Source of the DNA: Pseudomonas neuropathica
GTDB taxonomy: Bacteria; Pseudomonadota; Gammaproteobacteria; Pseudomonadales; Pseudomonadaceae
Direction of reading: 5' to 3'
DNA: 64,000 nt
Assembly (NCBI RefSeq): GCF_015461835.1
Contig: NZ_JACOPX010000011.1
Coordinates: 186,001-250,000, forward strand
Shown here piece after piece: positions 43,330 through 51,566 of the stretch. Each line of letters opens with the position of its first letter. Positions within the stretch are counted from its first letter, which is position 1. Position numbers and translations under genes: made by a program. The notes beneath the pieces were generated by a model. It ran no database searches, had not been told where the DNA came from, and worked only from the letters and a program-made list of their open reading frames with translations.

Positions 43330-45726
43330 ATGAAGCGATTTTGCTGCCTGTGGGTTATCGGCTGTTTGTGGTTTCCCTTGATGGGCTGGACGGCGCCTGC
43401 GCCCCCGGCCCACGTTGCGCAATTGTCGGCGGGCCAGCAGCAATGGCTGGCGCAGCACAATGAACTGCGCGTCGGTCTGGTCCTGCAAGCACCGTATGCG
43501 CAATACGACCGGCGTTTGCAGCGGCTGTCCGGAGCCAATGTCGAACTGATGAAGTTGTTGGCCAAGACGCTCAATGTCGAACTGAGCTGGCGTAACTTTC
43601 AGGATCTCGCACAACTGGAAACCGCCGTGCGCGAGGGCGAGATCGATATCGCTCCGGGCCTGAGTCAAACCCCGAGTGCGTTGCGTCTGTGGCAGTTCTC
43701 CGATCCCTACATGCGCGTGCCGCAACTGGTGGTCAGTGATCAGAAGGCCAGTGGCGTGATCGATCTGGAGAAACTCGACAGCCAGGTCCGCGTCGCCGTG
43801 CGCATGCCCAGCAGTACTGCCGACTACCTGCGCGGCAACTATCCACACCTGAACCTGCAAGGCGTGCCGCTGGAGCGTCAAGCCTTGCAGTTGTTGTTGA
43901 CGCAGCAGGCTGCCTACGCCGTGGTCGACGAGGCACAACTCGGGCGGTTGTCGGTAGAGCCGGAGTTCGCCGAGCTGGTGGTGGTCGGCGATATCGGCCT
44001 GCCGCAACTGCTGCGAGTCGGCTCGCGCCGCGATTGGCCGGAGCTGGCCGGTATTGTGCAAAGTGCTTTGCGTGCGATCCCGGCCAAAGATCTGGAGCAA
44101 CTGCACAACCAATGGCTGCAACCGAAATACCCGCGACTGTCGGAGTCGCCCGGCTTCTGGCAGAACCTCAGTCTGTTGTTTGCGGTGATGCTGCTCAGTT
44201 GTGTCGCGATCGTGTTCTGGCAGCGCCGCCAACAGCACAGCCTGGAGCAGCGATTGCTGGTCGCCCGGGAAGACATCGCCTTGCGCGCGGCCAGCGAAGA
44301 AGCGCTGCGATTGACGCAGTTCTCCATCGATCAAAGCACCGTCGGCATCCTCTGGGTCAACTGGGACAGCCATGTGCGCTACGCCAATCGCGCAGCGGAA
44401 AACATGCTCGGTTACCCCTCAGGCGGGTTGATCGAGCGTCCCCTGATCGACTTCGAGCCGGGACTGCACATGGATCGCTGGCTCAATCTGTGGAAGCGCG
44501 CACGGGCCAGCGAAGAAGGGCCGCTGAGTTTCGAAACCAGTTGCGTGCGCGCCGACGGCAGTGTTTTGCCCGCGGACGTGTCGCTGAGTTTCCTGCGCTT
44601 TCGCGACAGCGAATACCTGGTGGTTTACCTCACCGACGTCACCGAGCGCCGCCGGGCTCTGGCGGCGTTGCAGGAAAGCGAGGCGCGACTGCAAGGCATT
44701 GCGGCGAATGTGCCGGGGCTGGTGTTCCGTCTGGAGCGGGCGCCGGTGACCGGGCAGATCGACTTTGCCTATATCAGCGAGGGCAGCGAAAGTCTGGTCG
44801 GCTATGCCCCGGCCGCCATTGCCCATCGCGACATGGGCCTGCGCAGCCTGGTGCATCCCGACGATAAGGCGAGTTATCACCGCACTCAGGATCAGGCGCT
44901 GGACACCGACAGTGACTGGTCATGGCAGGGCCGGATCCTCACGCGTCAGGGCGAGCAACGCTGGGCCGAGATCAAAGCGATCACCCGGCAACTGGAGGAC
45001 GGCGCGTATGTCTGGGACGGTATTGTCTGGGACATCAGCGAGAGCAAGCGTATCGAGTTGGAACTGGCGGCCTCCCGCGAGCAACTGCGTGAACTGTCGG
45101 CGCACCTTGAAAGCGTGCGTGAAGAAGAGAAGGCGCGAATTGCCCGCGAGGTTCACGATGAATTGGGTCAGATGTTGACGGTGCTGAAACTGGAAACATC
45201 GATGTGCGAACTGGCCTACGCGCAACTCGATCCCGGTCTGAACGAACGGTTGAACAGCATGAAGCGTCTGATCGCCCAGTTGTTTCAGCTGGTGCGCGAT
45301 GTGGCGACGGCGCTGCGCCCACCGATTCTCGATGCCGGGATTGCGTCGGCAATCGAGTGGCAGGCGCGGCGCTTCGAGGCGCGTACGCAGATTCCGTGCC
45401 TGGTGCAGGTGCCGGACAATCTGCCGGCGCTCAGTGATGCCAAGGCGATTGGCCTGTTCCGGATCTTGCAGGAGGCGCTGACCAATGTGATGCGCCATGC
45501 CCAGGCGCATACTGTGGAACTGACGCTGGCGCTGGAAGGCGACGAATTGTGTCTGACGGTCGCCGATGATGGCGTAGGATTCGTCGCCGCTGGCGGTCGA
45601 CCGACTTCGTTTGGTCTGGTGGGCATGCGCGAACGGGTGCTGATCATGGGCGGGCGGTTGACGCTGGAGAGTGAGCCGGGGGAGGGCACCAGTCTGGTGG
45701 TGCGGGTGCCGGTGAGTGAGGTTTGA
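43330..45726 (+). CDS. Histidine kinase with periplasmic solute-binding sensor and PAS domains
   Basis: The 798-residue protein reads: signal peptide (1-22), periplasmic SBP_bac_3 sensor (about 30-265, with LRVGLVLQAPYAQYDRR), transmembrane helix near 278-299, a PAS domain from about 320, a second PAS-like domain to about 575, a HisKA_3 dimerisation domain with the phospho-acceptor His609 in AREVHDELGQM, and a HATPase domain (EALTNVMRHAQ, then VADDGVGF and GLVGMRERV). The start is the ATG at 43330, where the signal peptide begins. It is followed 85 bases later by its NarL-type response regulator. The ligand is probably a small amino-acid-like molecule. Confidence 0.92.
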   Translation: MKRFCCLWVIGCLWFPLMGWTAPAPPAHVAQLSAGQQQWLAQHNELRVGLVLQAPYAQYDRRLQRLSGANVELMKLLAKTLNVELSWRNFQDLAQLETAVREGEIDIAPGLSQTPSALRLWQFSDPYMRVPQLVVSDQKASGVIDLEKLDSQVRVAVRMPSSTADYLRGNYPHLNLQGVPLERQALQLLLTQQAAYAVVDEAQLGRLSVEPEFAELVVVGDIGLPQLLRVGSRRDWPELAGIVQSALRAIPAKDLEQLHNQWLQPKYPRLSESPGFWQNLSLLFAVMLLSCVAIVFWQRRQQHSLEQRLLVAREDIALRAASEEALRLTQFSIDQSTVGILWVNWDSHVRYANRAAENMLGYPSGGLIERPLIDFEPGLHMDRWLNLWKRARASEEGPLSFETSCVRADGSVLPADVSLSFLRFRDSEYLVVYLTDVTERRRALAALQESEARLQGIAANVPGLVFRLERAPVTGQIDFAYISEGSESLVGYAPAAIAHRDMGLRSLVHPDDKASYHRTQDQALDTDSDWSWQGRILTRQGEQRWAEIKAITRQLEDGAYVWDGIVWDISESKRIELELAASREQLRELSAHLESVREEEKARIAREVHDELGQMLTVLKLETSMCELAYAQLDPGLNERLNSMKRLIAQLFQLVRDVATALRPPILDAGIASAIEWQARRFEARTQIPCLVQVPDNLPALSDAKAIGLFRILQEALTNVMRHAQAHTVELTLALEGDELCLTVADDGVGFVAAGGRPTSFGLVGMRERVLIMGGRLTLESEPGEGTSLVVRVPVSEV

Positions 45727-45751
45727 AGGTTTGTGGTGTTTGGGCTGACGC

Positions 45752-45776
45752 TATCGCGAGCAGGCTCGCTCCCACA
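45752..45776. repeat. Single REP arm between kinase and regulator genes
   Basis: A single copy of the tatcgcgagcaggctcgctc motif lies in the 85-base gap, without its inverted partner. Confidence 0.75.
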
Positions 45777-45811
45777 GGGATTTGTGTGTACCCGAAATCT
45801 GGAGAAAAGAT

Positions 45812-46441
45812 TTGATCCGTGTACTGGTAGCCGAAGACCACACCATTGTCCGCGAAGGCATCAAGCAATTGATTGGCCTGGCCAAGGATCTGCAAGTAGT
45901 GGGCGAGGCGAGCAATGGCGAGCAATTACTCGAGACCCTGCGCAACGTGCCGTGCGAAGTGGTGCTGCTCGACATATCCATGCCCGGGGTCAATGGCCTG
46001 GAGGCGATCCCGCGAATCCGTGCGCTGAACAATCCTCCGGCGATTCTGGTGTTGTCGATGCACGACGAAGCGCAAATGGCCGCACGCGCGCTGAAGGTCG
46101 GCGCGGCCGGCTATGCGACCAAGGACAGTGATCCGGCGTTGTTGCTCACCGCCATTCGCAAGGTCGCGGCCGGTGGGCGTTACATTGATCCGGATCTGGC
46201 GGATCGCATGGTCTTCGAAGTCGGCCTGACCGATGCGCGGCCGCTGCATTCTTTGTTGTCCGAACGCGAGTTCTCGGTGTTCGAACGCCTGGCCCAAGGC
46301 GCCAATGTCAATGACATCGCCCAGCAACTGGCCCTGAGCAGCAAAACCATCAGCACCCACAAGGCGCGTTTGATGCAGAAACTCAACATCACCTCGCTGG
46401 CCGAACTGGTCAAATACGCGATGGAACACAAGCTCCTCTGA
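45812..46441 (+). CDS. NarL/FixJ-type response regulator
   Basis: The 209-residue protein has a receiver domain (VLVAEDHTIVREGI; phospho-acceptor Asp54 in VVLLDISMPG; conserved lysine in YATKDSD) and a C-terminal LuxR-type helix-turn-helix (LSEREFSVFERLAQGANVND, then SSKTISTHKARLMQKLNI). The probable start is the TTG at 45812-45814, seven bases after a GGAG site; the longer frame adds ten residues not found in receivers. It is the partner of the upstream kinase. The ABC transporter operon that follows is a possible target, by position only. Confidence 0.92.
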   Translation: MIRVLVAEDHTIVREGIKQLIGLAKDLQVVGEASNGEQLLETLRNVPCEVVLLDISMPGVNGLEAIPRIRALNNPPAILVLSMHDEAQMAARALKVGAAGYATKDSDPALLLTAIRKVAAGGRYIDPDLADRMVFEVGLTDARPLHSLLSEREFSVFERLAQGANVNDIAQQLALSSKTISTHKARLMQKLNITSLAELVKYAMEHKLL

Positions 46442-46450
46442 ACCCCCCCC

Positions 46451-46533
46451 CTGTAGGAGCTGCCGAAGGCTGCGATCTTTTCACTTTATAAACAGCAAGA
46501 TCAAAAAATCGCAGCCTTCGGCAGCTCCTACAG
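46451..46533. repeat. REP inverted repeat, GGAGCTGCCGAAGG family
   Basis: Perfect 26-base inverted arms (46451-46476 and 46508-46533, left arm beginning ctgtaggagctgccgaaggc) flank 31 AT-rich bases. This is a second abundant pseudomonad REP family, also seen at 49026-49108. It lies just after the response regulator and could serve as its transcript end. Confidence 0.92.
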
Positions 46534-46796
46534 TAGAACCGAGTGGCATCCCCGTTCGCGTTCATGGCTGACGCTGTGTGGGCATATCTGTTAGCGACAC
46601 GCGCTTTTGCTTGTTCTTGCAGCTTGCAGCTCAACCCTCGCCACTGCCTTATCCGTTAGCGCCATCCTTGTAGGGCAATCCCTACCCCCAACCTTCCATC
46701 CGGCTGAGGCGATTCTCTCCTGCGCCCCGATTTGCGCGCCTGTCAGCAGCCACTAGGCTTAACCCACAAGCAGTCATCAACAACAAAGGTGTGGGT
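46534..46796. other. Intergenic region before the ABC transporter operon
   Basis: The stretch holds a fragment of the cttgcagcttgcagct repeat near 46613-46631 and, by position, the promoter of the transporter operon. An AAGGTG site at 46785-46790 precedes the first gene. I see no further gene. Confidence 0.5.
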
Positions 46797-47921
46797 ATGA
46801 GCCAGGTCGAAACAAACGCAGGGGCCAGTGATGTGCTGGTCAGCTTTCGTGGAGTGCAGAAGAGCTACGACGGCGAGAACCTGATCGTCAAAGACCTCAA
46901 CCTGGACATCCGCAAAGGCGAATTTCTCACCCTGCTAGGGCCGTCCGGTTCCGGCAAGACCACCAGCCTGATGATGCTCGCCGGTTTCGAAACGCCGACC
47001 GCTGGCGAGATTCTGCTGGCCGGGCGTTCGATCAACAACGTGCCGCCGCACAAGCGCGACATCGGCATGGTGTTTCAGAACTACGCGCTGTTCCCGCACA
47101 TGACCGTGGCGGAAAACCTCGCGTTTCCGCTGACCGTCCGTGGCCTGAACAAAAGCGATGTCAGTGACCGCGTGAAAAAAGTCCTCAGCATGGTTCAACT
47201 CGACGCGTTCGCCTCGCGTTATCCGGCGCAATTGTCCGGTGGTCAACAACAGCGTGTGGCGTTGGCCCGTGCGCTGGTGTTCGAACCGCAACTGGTGCTG
47301 ATGGACGAGCCTCTTGGCGCCCTCGACAAGCAACTGCGTGAACACATGCAGATGGAAATCAAACACCTGCACCAGCGCCTCGGTGTGACCGTGGTCTACG
47401 TGACCCACGATCAGGGTGAAGCGCTGACCATGTCCGACCGCGTGGCGGTATTCCATCAAGGCGAAATCCAGCAGATCGCCCCGCCCCGCACCCTTTACGA
47501 AGAGCCAAAAAACACCTTCGTCGCCAACTTCATCGGCGAGAACAACCGCCTCAACGGCCGCCTGCTCAGCCAGACCGGTGAGCGTTGCGTGGTTGAGTTG
47601 GGCCGTGGCGAAAAGGTCGAGGCGCTGGCGGTCAATGTCGGTCAGACCGGCGAACCGGTGACCCTGTCGATCCGTCCGGAGCGCGTCAGCCTCAACGGTT
47701 CGAGCGATCAATGCGTTAACCGCTTCTCAGGGAGGGTGGCGGAATTCATCTATCTGGGCGACCACGTCCGGGTGCGCCTGGAAGTCTGCGGCAAGACCGA
47801 CTTCTTCGTGAAACAACCGATTGCCGAGCTCGATCCTGCGCTCGCCGTCGGTGACGTGGTACCGCTTGGCTGGCAGGTCGAGCACGTACGCGCGCTTGAT
47901 CCGCTTTTAGAGGCGAACTGA
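46797..47921 (+). CDS. ABC transporter ATP-binding protein, spermidine/putrescine (PotA) type
   Basis: The 374-residue ATPase has Walker A GPSGSGKTT, the Q-loop FQNYALFPHMT, signature LSGGQQQR, Walker B VLMDEPLGALD and the switch His in VTHDQ, followed by a C-terminal TOBE domain. The close match to the PotA/FbpC subfamily pattern and the order ATPase, binding protein, two permeases indicate a polyamine or related small-molecule importer. I prefer the ATG at 46797 with AAGGTG five bases upstream to a GTG two codons earlier. Confidence 0.9.
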   Translation: MSQVETNAGASDVLVSFRGVQKSYDGENLIVKDLNLDIRKGEFLTLLGPSGSGKTTSLMMLAGFETPTAGEILLAGRSINNVPPHKRDIGMVFQNYALFPHMTVAENLAFPLTVRGLNKSDVSDRVKKVLSMVQLDAFASRYPAQLSGGQQQRVALARALVFEPQLVLMDEPLGALDKQLREHMQMEIKHLHQRLGVTVVYVTHDQGEALTMSDRVAVFHQGEIQQIAPPRTLYEEPKNTFVANFIGENNRLNGRLLSQTGERCVVELGRGEKVEALAVNVGQTGEPVTLSIRPERVSLNGSSDQCVNRFSGRVAEFIYLGDHVRVRLEVCGKTDFFVKQPIAELDPALAVGDVVPLGWQVEHVRALDPLLEAN

Positions 47922-47969
47922 TCGCCCCGGCAATACCAACACCAACCCTGCACGTGGAGAGAACAATAA

Positions 47970-49013
47970 ATGTTGAGATCCCTGAAGTTCACCGCCCTGA
48001 CCCTGGGCCTGATGGGTGCGGCCAGCGCGATGGCCGCCGGCCCGGATTTGACCGTGGTGTCGTTTGGCGGGGCGAACAAGGCGGCGCAAGTCAAAGCCTT
48101 CTATGCACCATGGGAAGCGGCGGGCAACGGCAAGATCGTCGCCGGCGAATACAACGGCGAAATGGCCAAGGTCAAAGCCATGGTCGACACCAAGAGCGTG
48201 TCGTGGGATCTGGTGGAAGTGGAATCGCCAGAGCTGTCCCGTGGCTGCGACGAAGACATGTTCGAACAACTCGATCCGGCACTGTTCGGCAAAGCCGAAG
48301 ATTACGTCAAAGGCGCGATTCAGCCGTGCGGCGTGGGCTTCTTCGTGTGGTCGACCGTACTCGCTTACAACGCCGACAAGCTGAAAACCGCGCCAACCAG
48401 CTGGGCCGATTTCTGGGACACCAAGAAATTCCCGGGCAAGCGTGGCCTGCGCAAAGGCGCCAAGTACACCCTCGAATTCGCGCTGATGGCCGACGGTGTG
48501 GCGCCGAAAGACGTCTACAAAGAGCTGGCGAGCAAGGGTGGCCAGGATCGTGCGTTCAAGAAGCTTGATGAGCTGAAGCCAAGCATTCAGTGGTGGGAAG
48601 CCGGCGCGCAACCGCCGCAATACCTCGCTTCCGGTGACGTAGTGATGAGCTCGGCCTACAACGGTCGCATCGCGGCCGTGCAGAAAGAATCCAACCTGAA
48701 AGTGGTGTGGAACGGCGGCATCTACGACTTCGACGCGTGGGCTATCCCGAAAGGTCTGGACGCCAAGCGCGCCGAAGCGGCGAAGAAATTCATCGCTTAC
48801 TCGGTGCAGCCGCAGCAGCAGAAAACCTACTCGGAAAACATCGCCTACGGCCCGGCCAACACCCAGGCTGTGCCGCTGCTGGCCAAGGACGTCCTGAAAG
48901 ACATGCCGACCACCCCGGAAAACATCGCCAACCAGGTGCAGATCGACGTCAGCTTCTGGGCTGACAACGGCGAGCAACTGGAGCAGCGCTTCAACTCCTG
49001 GGCTGCGAAGTAA
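47970..49013 (+). CDS. ABC transporter periplasmic substrate-binding protein (polyamine type)
   Basis: The 347-residue protein has a signal peptide (MLRSLKFTALTLGLMGAASA, cleaved near residue 23) and the type 2 periplasmic binding fold of the PotD/PotF group, for example DLTVVSFGGANKAAQVKAFY and GVGFFVWSTVLAYNADKLK. GGAGAG lies upstream of the ATG. It is the second gene of the transporter operon and sets its specificity; polyamine, opine or a related amine are all possible. Confidence 0.9.
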   Translation: MLRSLKFTALTLGLMGAASAMAAGPDLTVVSFGGANKAAQVKAFYAPWEAAGNGKIVAGEYNGEMAKVKAMVDTKSVSWDLVEVESPELSRGCDEDMFEQLDPALFGKAEDYVKGAIQPCGVGFFVWSTVLAYNADKLKTAPTSWADFWDTKKFPGKRGLRKGAKYTLEFALMADGVAPKDVYKELASKGGQDRAFKKLDELKPSIQWWEAGAQPPQYLASGDVVMSSAYNGRIAAVQKESNLKVVWNGGIYDFDAWAIPKGLDAKRAEAAKKFIAYSVQPQQQKTYSENIAYGPANTQAVPLLAKDVLKDMPTTPENIANQVQIDVSFWADNGEQLEQRFNSWAAK

Positions 49014-49025
49014 TCCTTCGTCCGG

Positions 49026-49108
49026 TAGGAGCTGCCGCAGGCTGCGATCTTTTGACTTTGCCTTTCAAGATCAAGAGATCGCAGCCTCGTTGCACTCGAC
49101 AGCTCCTA
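49026..49108. repeat. REP inverted repeat inside the transporter operon
   Basis: Inverted copies of the GGAGCTGCCGCAGGCTGCGATC family (left from 49026, right ending cagctccta at 49108) sit between the binding-protein and permease genes. The right arm carries a variant tcgttgcactcga insertion. A hairpin here could stabilise the upstream message so the binding protein is made in excess. Confidence 0.85.
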
Positions 49109-49193
49109 CAGGTGCGATGTGTTTCTTGTGTGTTGATGTAATGCGGTATCGCTATGTGTGATGCCGCCCATCCAAAGATTTGCGGAGTACGTC

Positions 49194-50441
49194 ATGGCTA
49201 TCGCCGTTCCCCTGAACGAGGGCACCAGCCCCACCTTGAAGCAGAAGCTCAAGCGCGCCGAGCGGGTCAACCGCTGGAAGGCTCAAGCGCTGATTGCGCC
49301 GCTGGTGCTGTTTCTGTTGCTGGTGTTTCTGGTGCCGATCGTGGCGCTGCTCTACAAAAGCGTCGGCAACCCCGAAGTGGTCGGCGGCATGCCGCGCACC
49401 GTGGCGGCCATCGCCAGTTGGGACGGCCGCGGCCTGCCCGCTGAACCGGTCTACAAGGCTGCGGGCGAAGACCTTGCCGAAGCACGCAAAAACCAGACGC
49501 TGGGCGATTTGTCCAAGCGCTTGAATATGGAGTTGGCCGGCTATCGCAGCCTGCTGACCAAAACCGCCCGGGCGCTGCCGTTCGCCAGCGAACCGGCCTC
49601 CTATAAAGAAGCACTGGAAGGCCTCGACGAACGTTGGGGCGACCCAGCCTACTGGCAAGCGGTCAAACGCAACACCAGCAGCATCACGCCTTACTACTTG
49701 CTGGCGGCTGTGGATCATCGCATCGACGACCTCGGCGAAATCGCCCCGGCCACTCCGGATCAGGCGATCTACCTCGACATCTTCGCCCGCACGTTCTGGA
49801 TGGGCCTGGTCATCACCGTGATCTGTCTGCTGCTGGCGTATCCACTGGCCTACCTGTTGGCGAACCTGCCATCGCGGCAAAGCAATCTGCTGATGATTCT
49901 GGTGCTGTTGCCGTTCTGGACCTCGATTCTGGTGCGGGTAGCGGCGTGGATCGTATTGCTGCAATCGGGCGGGCTGATCAACAGTGCGCTGATGGCCATG
50001 GGCATCATCGATAAGCCGCTGGAACTGGTATTCAACCGCACCGGCGTGTACATCTCGATGGTGCACATTCTGCTGCCGTTCATGATCCTGCCGATCTACA
50101 GCGTGATGAAAGGCATCTCGCCGACCTACATGCGCGCGGCGATTTCCCTCGGCTGCCACCCGTTCGCCAGTTTCTGGCGGGTGTACTTCCCGCAGACCTA
50201 CGCCGGTGTTGGCGCCGGTTGCCTGTTGGTGTTCATCCTCGCCATCGGCTACTACATCACCCCGGCGCTGCTCGGCAGCCCGAACGATCAAATGGTCAGC
50301 TACTTCGTCGCTTTCTACACCAACACCAGCATCAACTGGGGCATGGCCACCGCGCTGGGCGGGCTGTTGCTGCTGGCGACCGTGGTGCTTTATCTGATTT
50401 ACAGCTGGCTGGTCGGCGCCAGTCGCCTGCGCCTGAGCTAA
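49194..50441 (+). CDS. ABC transporter permease, PotB type, with long first periplasmic loop
   Basis: The 415-residue membrane protein has a cytoplasmic basic N-terminus, a first helix near residues 28-48 (APLVLFLLLVFLVPIVALLY), then about 150 hydrophilic residues before the next helix (VITVICLLLAYPLAYLLA), and the permease core with the EAA-like loop YMRAAISLGCHPFASFWRVY. The long loop makes it larger than the roughly 275-residue PotB. The ATG at 49194 has GGAG six bases upstream. It forms the transmembrane channel with the next gene. Confidence 0.9.
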   Translation: MAIAVPLNEGTSPTLKQKLKRAERVNRWKAQALIAPLVLFLLLVFLVPIVALLYKSVGNPEVVGGMPRTVAAIASWDGRGLPAEPVYKAAGEDLAEARKNQTLGDLSKRLNMELAGYRSLLTKTARALPFASEPASYKEALEGLDERWGDPAYWQAVKRNTSSITPYYLLAAVDHRIDDLGEIAPATPDQAIYLDIFARTFWMGLVITVICLLLAYPLAYLLANLPSRQSNLLMILVLLPFWTSILVRVAAWIVLLQSGGLINSALMAMGIIDKPLELVFNRTGVYISMVHILLPFMILPIYSVMKGISPTYMRAAISLGCHPFASFWRVYFPQTYAGVGAGCLLVFILAIGYYITPALLGSPNDQMVSYFVAFYTNTSINWGMATALGGLLLLATVVLYLIYSWLVGASRLRLS

Positions 50442-50453
50442 GGGGAATTCGAA

Positions 50454-51278
50454 ATGCTGAGTCCTTACATGTCGCCCATTGAACGGGTGTGGTTCTACAG
50501 CCTGCGGATCCTCTGCGGCTTGATTCTGTTGTTCCTGATTCTGCCGGTGCTGGTGATCATCCCGCTGTCGTTCAACTCGGGGAGTTTTCTGGTCTATCCG
50601 CTGCAAGGCTTCTCGCTGCACTGGTATCAGGATTTCTTCGCCTCGGCGGAATGGATGCGCGCACTGAAGAACAGCATCATTGTCGCCCCGGCCGCGACAG
50701 TTCTGGCGATGGTCTTCGGTACGCTGGCGGCGATTGGTCTGACTCGTGGCGACTTCCCCGGCAAATCCCTGGTGATGGCGCTGGTGATTTCGCCGATGGT
50801 GGTGCCGGTGGTGATCATCGGTGTGGCGAGTTATCTGTTCTTCGCGCCATTGGGGTTGGGCAACAGCTTCTTCTCGCTGATCGTCGTGCATGCGGTGTTG
50901 GGTGTGCCGTTTGTGATCATCACCGTGTCGGCAACATTGCAGGGGTTTAACCACAACCTGGTGCGGGCGGCGGCGAGTCTCGGTGCATCGCCACTGACGG
51001 CGTTCCGCCGGGTGACCTTGCCGCTGATTGCGCCGGGGGTGATTTCCGGGGCACTGTTTGCGTTTGCGACTTCGTTTGATGAGGTGGTGGTGACGTTGTT
51101 TCTTGCCGGGCCTGAGCAGGCGACGTTGCCTCGGCAGATGTTTAGCGGGATTCGCGAGAACTTGAGTCCTACGATTGCCGCGGCTGCCACGTTGCTGATC
51201 GCCTTCTCCGTCATTTTGCTGCTGACCCTGGAATGGCTGCGCGGGCGTAGCGAAAAACTGCGAACTGCGCAGGTTTAA
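50454..51278 (+). CDS. ABC transporter permease, PotC type
   Basis: The 274-residue protein has about six transmembrane helices (first RILCGLILLFLILPVLVIIP) and the cytoplasmic EAA loop LVRAAASLGASPLTAFRRVT that contacts the ATPase. It begins 12 bases after the PotB-type gene, with AAGGGGA upstream. It completes the ATPase-binding protein-permease-permease operon. Confidence 0.92.
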   Translation: MLSPYMSPIERVWFYSLRILCGLILLFLILPVLVIIPLSFNSGSFLVYPLQGFSLHWYQDFFASAEWMRALKNSIIVAPAATVLAMVFGTLAAIGLTRGDFPGKSLVMALVISPMVVPVVIIGVASYLFFAPLGLGNSFFSLIVVHAVLGVPFVIITVSATLQGFNHNLVRAAASLGASPLTAFRRVTLPLIAPGVISGALFAFATSFDEVVVTLFLAGPEQATLPRQMFSGIRENLSPTIAAAATLLIAFSVILLLTLEWLRGRSEKLRTAQV

Positions 51279-51283
51279 GGGCC

Positions 51284-51469
51284 AGATCAAGAGCTTACCC
51301 CCTCACCCCAGCCCTCTCCCCCAGGGGAGCGAGGGGGAAAGGGAGCAGATATTCGTGCTTTTCAAAGCCTGAGTTCGACTCGATATCGCAAGTCGGTGTA
51401 TCTCCTTCATCCTCCTCGGTCAGTCCCCTCTCCCTCTGGGAGAGGGCTAGGGTGAGGGGCTCTTGATCT
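51284..51469. mobile_element. MITE-like 186-bp repeat with long inverted ends
   Basis: The ends are inverted: agatcaagagc with ccctcaccccagccctctcc at the left pairs with ggagagggctagggtgaggg and gctcttgatct at the right. Internal copies of the CCCTCTCCC motif also occur. There is no transposase gene inside. Spurious frames in it read LTLALSQRERG and PLAPLGERAGVRG, strings known from mis-annotated repeats in many proteobacteria. It lies between the permease gene and the dehydrogenase. Confidence 0.8.
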
Positions 51470-51566
51470 TGCGCTCGATGCGTCATTCACCACCTGAATA
51501 GCAGACAACCCCAAATCCCCAGCTAATCTTGTGCCCAGCTCCCACATCTATAAGAGGCTGCGCACG

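Noticed and set aside
46451..46533. Considered as a CRISPR-like or riboswitch structure
   Set aside because: It is a single inverted pair of a REP family that recurs at 49026; no spaced direct repeats or cas genes exist in the window.
49152..51290. A 712-codon minus-strand frame rich in Gln, His and Arg opposite the permease genes
   Set aside because: Extreme composition and full overlap with two clear transporter genes mark it as an antisense artefact.
51295..51486. A 63-codon frame reading LTLALSQRERG and PLAPLGERAGVRG
   Set aside because: These strings are translations of the inverted-repeat element, not a protein.
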